Source: Actinomycetes bacterium (GTDB taxonomy: Bacteria > Actinomycetota > Acidimicrobiia > Acidimicrobiales > CADCSY01). From it: a stretch of 9,031 nt of DNA. How positions within the stretch are numbered: position 1 is the stretch's first letter; every line of letters starts with the position of its first letter. Of the stretch, positions 6,881-9,031 are shown piece by piece. The stretch is taken from contig JAODBP010000013.1 of the NCBI GenBank assembly GCA_025464025.1, positions 1 to 9,031 of the forward strand. Reading direction: 5' to 3'. The translations under genes and the position numbers were made by a program. A model generated the notes under the pieces. The model saw nothing but the letters and a program-made list of their open reading frames with translations. It made no database searches and was not told where the DNA came from.

Positions 6881-6899
6881 CGCCGACTGCGCCCGCTGG
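6868..6899 (-). terminator. Strong GC hairpin just after msrB, spanning the first kinase ATG
   Basis: The core stem is nine uninterrupted base pairs (GCGGGCGCA with TGCGCCCGC, 6871-6879 and 6888-6896) around an 8-nt loop. Two further pairs lie beyond one mismatch. It begins about 20 nt after the msrB stop in the direction of transcription and contains the kinase ATG at 6880. There is no T-run. It may slow or partly end the msrB transcript, or limit translation from the first ATG. Confidence 0.4.
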
Positions 6900-6918
6900 T
6901 GTAGGTCGGCCGCCGGGT

Positions 6919-7320
6919 TCAGCTCCCGGCCGGCTCCTTGCGGAGCGACGCCGAGTTGATGCAGTAGCGGAGGCCGGTGGGCGGCGGGCCGTCATTGAAC
7001 AGGTGGCCGAGGTGCGAGTCGCACCGGGCGCAGCGCACCTCGGTGCGGACCATGCCGTGGGAGCGGTCGCTGATCTCGTCGATCGGGGCGCCGTCGACGG
7101 GCTGCCAGAACGACGGCCAGCCCGAGCCCGACTCGAACTTCTCGCCGCTCTCGAACAGCGGGGCGTCGCACACGATGCAGTGGTAGGTGCCGGGCTCGTG
7201 GTCGTCCCAGAAGCACCCGGTGAAGGCCCGTTCGGTGCCGTTCTGGCGGGCGACGACGTACTGCTCCGGGGTGAGGCGCTCGCGCAGCTCGGCGTCGTCG
7301 ATGGTCACCTTCTCGGTCAT
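6919..7320 (-). CDS. msrB: Peptide-methionine (R)-S-oxide reductase MsrB
   Basis: MsrB reduces the R epimer of methionine sulfoxide in proteins back to methionine, using thioredoxin. The 133-aa protein is a single cytosolic SelR domain without a signal peptide. The structural zinc site is C48-x2-C51 and C97-x2-C100. The catalytic cysteine is C120 in RYCINSASL, and substrate-pocket residues lie in SGSGWPSFW (64-72) and [10 protein letters not shown] (103-112). Where many MsrBs have the recycling cysteine (SGCGWPSF), this one has Ser66, but it has an extra Cys36 in TGCFWDD. ATG 7320 was chosen over the longer open frame because MsrB homology starts here. The only upstream signal is a -10-like TAGCCT seven bases away, consistent with leaderless mRNA. 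thpR diverges only 18 nt away, and the kinase gene follows downstream. Confidence 0.95.
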   Translation of the reverse strand: MTEKVTIDDAELRERLTPEQYVVARQNGTERAFTGCFWDDHEPGTYHCIVCDAPLFESGEKFESGSGWPSFWQPVDGAPIDEISDRSHGMVRTEVRCARCDSHLGHLFNDGPPPTGLRYCINSASLRKEPAGS

Positions 7321-7327
7321 GGGGTCC

Positions 7328-7333
7328 AGGCTA
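7328..7333 (-). promoter_or_regulatory. Candidate -10 element of msrB (leaderless transcript)
   Basis: On the minus strand TAGCCT fits the actinobacterial TANNNT -10 pattern. It ends seven bases before the msrB ATG, so transcription would start at or next to the A of the start codon. No clear -35 is visible 17-18 nt upstream, and no Shine-Dalgarno lies in the leader. It overlaps the GGCTAGG repeat. Confidence 0.4.
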
Positions 7334-7335
7334 GG
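7329..7335 (+). repeat. GGCTAGG copy C, between msrB and thpR
   Basis: This is the third occurrence of the heptamer found at the cinA and permease stop codons. It lies in the 18-nt gap between the divergent msrB and thpR starts, at the outer boundary of the five-gene minus-strand block. Confidence 0.55.
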
Positions 7336-7338
7336 GCC

Positions 7339-7812
7339 GTGAGACTCTTCATCGCCCTGTGCCCGCCGCCCGACGTGCTCGACGTGCTCGACGGCCTCGC
7401 TCGGCCCGAGGCCGCAGGGGTGCGGTGGACCACGCGCGACCAGTGGCACGTGACCCTGCGCTTCCTCGGCGACGTCGAGCTCGCCGAGGGGCAGGTGCTG
7501 CTGCAGTCACTCGCCGGGTTCCCCGGGCGTGAGGTCGCCATCGGCCCCGACACCCAGCGGTTGGGGCGGGCGATCCTCGTGGCGCCGGTGACGGGCGCGG
7601 ACGACCTCGGTGCCGAGCTGACGCCCGATCGGGAGTTCATCGGCCACCTCACCCTCGCCCGCTCCCGCCGCAAGCACATCCCCGACGAGCTCCTCGGCCA
7701 GCCGGTGGCGGCCTCGTGGACGGCGACGTCGGTGTCGCTCGTGCACTCGACGCTGGCACCGACGGGAGCGGTCTACGAGGAGCTCGGGACCGTGCCGCTG
7801 GAGGGTGCTTGA
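7339..7812 (+). CDS. thpR: RNA 2',3'-cyclic phosphodiesterase / 2'-5' RNA ligase (ThpR/LigT)
   Basis: A small 2H-phosphoesterase (157 aa, somewhat shorter than the roughly 175-190 aa usual for the family). Enzymes of this type open 2',3'-cyclic phosphates on RNA and can join tRNA halves through a 2'-5' bond in vitro; the cellular role is unsettled. The N-terminus [10 protein letters not shown] is canonical. The two catalytic HxT(L) motifs are H37-VTL and H103-LTL, the second in [10 protein letters not shown]. The conserved C-terminal strand SVSLVHSTL (131-139) follows. The GTG at 7339 matches where homology begins; no good Shine-Dalgarno precedes it. recA follows on the same strand after 174 nt. 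The linkage cinA-ligT-recA is known from Deinococcus, so the neighbourhood supports the assignment. Confidence 0.9.
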   Translation: MRLFIALCPPPDVLDVLDGLARPEAAGVRWTTRDQWHVTLRFLGDVELAEGQVLLQSLAGFPGREVAIGPDTQRLGRAILVAPVTGADDLGAELTPDREFIGHLTLARSRRKHIPDELLGQPVAASWTATSVSLVHSTLAPTGAVYEELGTVPLEGA

Positions 7813-7837
7813 ACGAACGCCTGTTCGGGCGTACGGT
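7809..7837 (+). promoter_or_regulatory. Candidate distal recA promoter with LexA-type SOS box
   Basis: TTGAAC (7809-7814) and TACGGT (7832-7837), spaced 17 nt apart, form a good -35/-10 pair; the -35 overlaps the thpR stop. Between them lies CGAAC-GCCT-GTTCG (7814-7827), a perfect inverted repeat matching the Gram-positive SOS box core GAAC-N4-GTTC. LexA bound here would cover the promoter. The predicted start is near 7844, leaving a leader of about 143 nt before recA. Confidence 0.8.
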
Positions 7838-7839
7838 GT

Positions 7840-7869
7840 GCCGCATCACATCGGTGTGATTCGAGCGGC
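7840..7869 (+). repeat. Inverted repeat / hairpin in the recA leader
   Basis: ATCACA-TCGG-TGTGAT (7845-7860) is a perfect 6-bp stem with a tetraloop. Outer arms GCCGC (7840-7844) and GCGGC (7865-7869) add five pairs beyond a 4-nt one-sided bulge. It lies at the predicted start of the distal recA transcript, so it could be an RNA 5' structure or an operator. The half-sites point the opposite way from a CRP site. Confidence 0.5.
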
Positions 7870-7870
7870 C

Positions 7871-7892
7871 TTCGTGCGTCCTTCGTGCGTCC
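7871..7892 (+). repeat. Two exact tandem copies of an 11-bp unit in the recA leader
   Basis: TTCGTGCGTCC occurs twice in direct succession without mismatch, between the two predicted recA promoters. Nothing identifies a bound protein. It may be a recent slippage duplication or a pair of binding sites on one helix face (11-bp period). Confidence 0.7.
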
Positions 7893-7909
7893 TGGAGTGC
7901 CAAGTCTCA

Positions 7910-7932
7910 CTGTCACACCCCCTTCGTAGGGT
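7910..7932 (+). promoter_or_regulatory. Candidate proximal recA promoter, RecA-NDp/PafBC type
   Basis: CTGTCACAC, then eight bases, then TAGGGT follows the pattern tTGTCRgtg-N8-TAnnnT described for LexA-independent DNA-damage promoters in mycobacteria, later linked to PafBC. The spacing is exact and the TGTCR and TAnnnT cores match; the first T and the gtg part do not. A start near 7939 leaves a leader of about 48 nt. Confidence 0.55.
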
Positions 7933-7975
7933 CATCCCATCGGACCGCACGGTCCTCACGATCCGCACGACCGAC

Positions 7976-7980
7976 AGGAG
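7976..7980 (+). promoter_or_regulatory. Ribosome binding site of recA
   Basis: AGGAG lies six bases before GTG 7987 and twelve before the next in-frame GTG at 7993, so it selects 7987 as the start. Confidence 0.8.
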
Positions 7981-7986
7981 CAGCAG

Positions 7987-9031
7987 GTGGCAGTGGAGCG
8001 AGATCTCAAGAGCACCAACGACCGGGCCAAGGCCCTCGACATGGCCCTCGGCAACATCGACAAGACCTTCGGCAAGGGCTCCATCATGAAGATGGGCGAG
8101 AAGGGCAGCATGCGGGTGGAGACGATCTCCACCGGTGCCCTGGCCCTCGACCTGGCGCTGGGTGTGGGCGGCCTGCCCCGCGGCCGCGTGGTCGAGATCT
8201 TCGGCCCGGAGTCCTCGGGCAAGTCCACCATGGCCATGCACGTCGTGGCCGAGGCCCAGCGCAACGGCGGCATCTGCGCCTACATCGACGCCGAGCACGC
8301 CATGGACCCGGCCTACGCCGCCGCCATCGGCGTCGACATCGACGAGCTGCTCATCTCCCAGCCCGACACGGGGGAGCAGGCGCTCGAGATCTGCGACATG
8401 CTCATCCGCTCCGGTGCGCTCGACGTGGTGGTCATCGACTCGGTGGCCGCCCTCACGCCCCGGGCCGAGATCGAGGGCGACATGGGCGACAGCCACGTCG
8501 GCCTCCAGGCCCGGCTCATGTCCCAGGCCCTGCGCAAGCTCACGGCCAACCTCAACAAGTCGAACACGATCTGCATCTTCATCAACCAGCTGCGGGAGAA
8601 GATCGGCGTGATGTTCGGCTCGCCCGAGACCACGCCGGGCGGCCGGGCGCTGAAGTTCTACTCCTCGGTCCGGCTCGACATCCGCCGCATCGAGTCGATC
8701 AAGGACGGCGTCGAGGTCGTGGGCAACCGCACCCGGGTCAAGGTCGTGAAGAACAAGGTGGCCCCGCCGTTCCGGCAGGCCGAGTTCGACATCATGTACG
8801 GCAAGGGCATCAGCCGCGAGGGCTCGCTGCTCGACATCGGCGTCGACCTGGGCATCGTCAACAAGTCGGGTGCTTGGTACACCTACGACGGCGAGCAGCT
8901 CGGCCAGGGCAAGGAGAACTCGAAGAACTTCCTCTCCGAGAACCCCGAGCTGATGTTCGAGATCGACAACAAGATCCGGGTCCAGGTCGGGGGCCAGCTC
9001 CACGACGGCTCCGAGCTCCCGTCCGAGGACG
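7987..9031 (+). CDS. recA: Recombinase RecA (3' end beyond the window)
   Basis: RecA forms ATP-dependent filaments on single-stranded DNA, catalyses strand exchange and triggers LexA self-cleavage. The window holds 348 codons and no stop, so only a few C-terminal residues are probably missing. Visible parts: N-terminal helix ([16 protein letters not shown]); Walker [10 protein letters not shown] (73-81); catalytic glutamate E103 in [10 protein letters not shown]; Walker B VVVIDS (147-152); DNA-binding loop L1 around [15 protein letters not shown] (166-180); loop L2 from NQLREKIGV to TPGGRALKF (200-224); and the C-terminal domain with [16 protein letters not shown]. The sequence runs without interruption through the places where mycobacterial recA genes can hold inteins. 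The start is GTG with AGGAG. Its own promoters lie in the 174-nt leader, so SOS control is expected. recX often follows recA but would lie outside the window. Confidence 0.98.
   Translation, partial: MAVERDLKSTNDRAKALDMALGNIDKTFGKGSIMKMGEKGSMRVETISTGALALDLALGVGGLPRGRVVEIFGPESSGKSTMAMHVVAEAQRNGGICAYIDAEHAMDPAYAAAIGVDIDELLISQPDTGEQALEICDMLIRSGALDVVVIDSVAALTPRAEIEGDMGDSHVGLQARLMSQALRKLTANLNKSNTICIFINQLREKIGVMFGSPETTPGGRALKFYSSVRLDIRRIESIKDGVEVVGNRTRVKVVKNKVAPPFRQAEFDIMYGKGISREGSLLDIGVDLGIVNKSGAWYTYDGEQLGQGKENSKNFLSENPELMFEIDNKIRVQVGGQLHDGSELPSED

Noticed and set aside
7321..7449. Longer N-terminus for msrB (upstream open frame to 7449)
   Set aside because: The extension is antisense to thpR and has no MsrB similarity; the family domain begins at ATG 7320.
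7845..7860. ATCACA-TCGG-TGTGAT considered as a CRP/cAMP receptor site
   Set aside because: CRP sites read TGTGA-N6-TCACA; here the half-sites are in the reverse order with a 4-nt centre, so it does not fit.
8200..8700. Possible intein in recA, as in some mycobacteria
   Set aside because: The RecA sequence is continuous through Walker A, Walker B, L1 and L2 with no extra domain.
7846..9003. Open frame of 385 codons on the minus strand opposite recA
   Set aside because: Asp/His/Leu/Val-rich low-complexity translation that mirrors recA codons; no domain and no ribosome binding site. Antisense shadow.

Overview
This 9-kb window is very G+C-rich, uses GTG as well as ATG starts, and has densely packed, translationally coupled genes. 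Together with the gene order rimO-pgsA-cinA ... recA, this points to an actinobacterial (Actinomycetota) chromosome. An Acidimicrobiia-like lineage is my best guess, but the sequence alone does not settle the class. All recognisable genes look intact except the two cut by the window edges.

Layout. (1) Bases 1-3152, plus strand: the last 19 codons of an unidentified protein, possibly TPR-like; then rimO (ribosomal protein uS12 methylthiotransferase), pgsA (CDP-alcohol phosphatidyltransferase) and cinA (NMN deamidase / pyrophosphatase-like fusion). Spacings are 1 nt and a 4-nt overlap, so this is one operon. (2) Bases 3153-3286: a convergent gap holding a long imperfect inverted repeat placed symmetrically between the two stop codons. 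(3) Bases 3287-7320, minus strand, transcribed right to left: msrB, a NarL/DesK-type histidine kinase, its LuxR-type response regulator, an ABC ATPase and an ABC-2 permease. The last two pairs each overlap by ATGA. (4) Bases 7339-9031, plus strand: thpR (2'-5' RNA ligase family), then recA, which runs off the right edge at codon 348.

How it fits together. The plus-strand genes are housekeeping and genome-maintenance genes. cinA, thpR (ligT) and recA are adjacent in other bacteria, with Deinococcus the best-known case. Here a five-gene minus-strand block of sensing, transport and methionine-sulfoxide repair separates cinA from thpR-recA. The word GGCTAGG occurs at all three junctions (3147, 3285, 7329), and these hold the only CTAG tetramers I found in the window. 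Removing everything between the first and third copies would put the cinA stop four bases before the thpR GTG, a typical operon junction. The block therefore looks like an insertion into an older cinA-thpR-recA operon.

The 174-bp recA leader has two apparent DNA-damage control elements: a LexA/SOS box (CGAAC-N4-GTTCG) inside a TTGAAC-17-TACGGT promoter, and nearer the gene a match to the LexA-independent RecA-NDp/PafBC promoter pattern. It also contains a hairpin and an 11-bp tandem duplication. I see no tRNA, rRNA, CRISPR array, intact insertion sequence or recognisable new system; the interest is in the architecture of the cinA-thpR-recA region.
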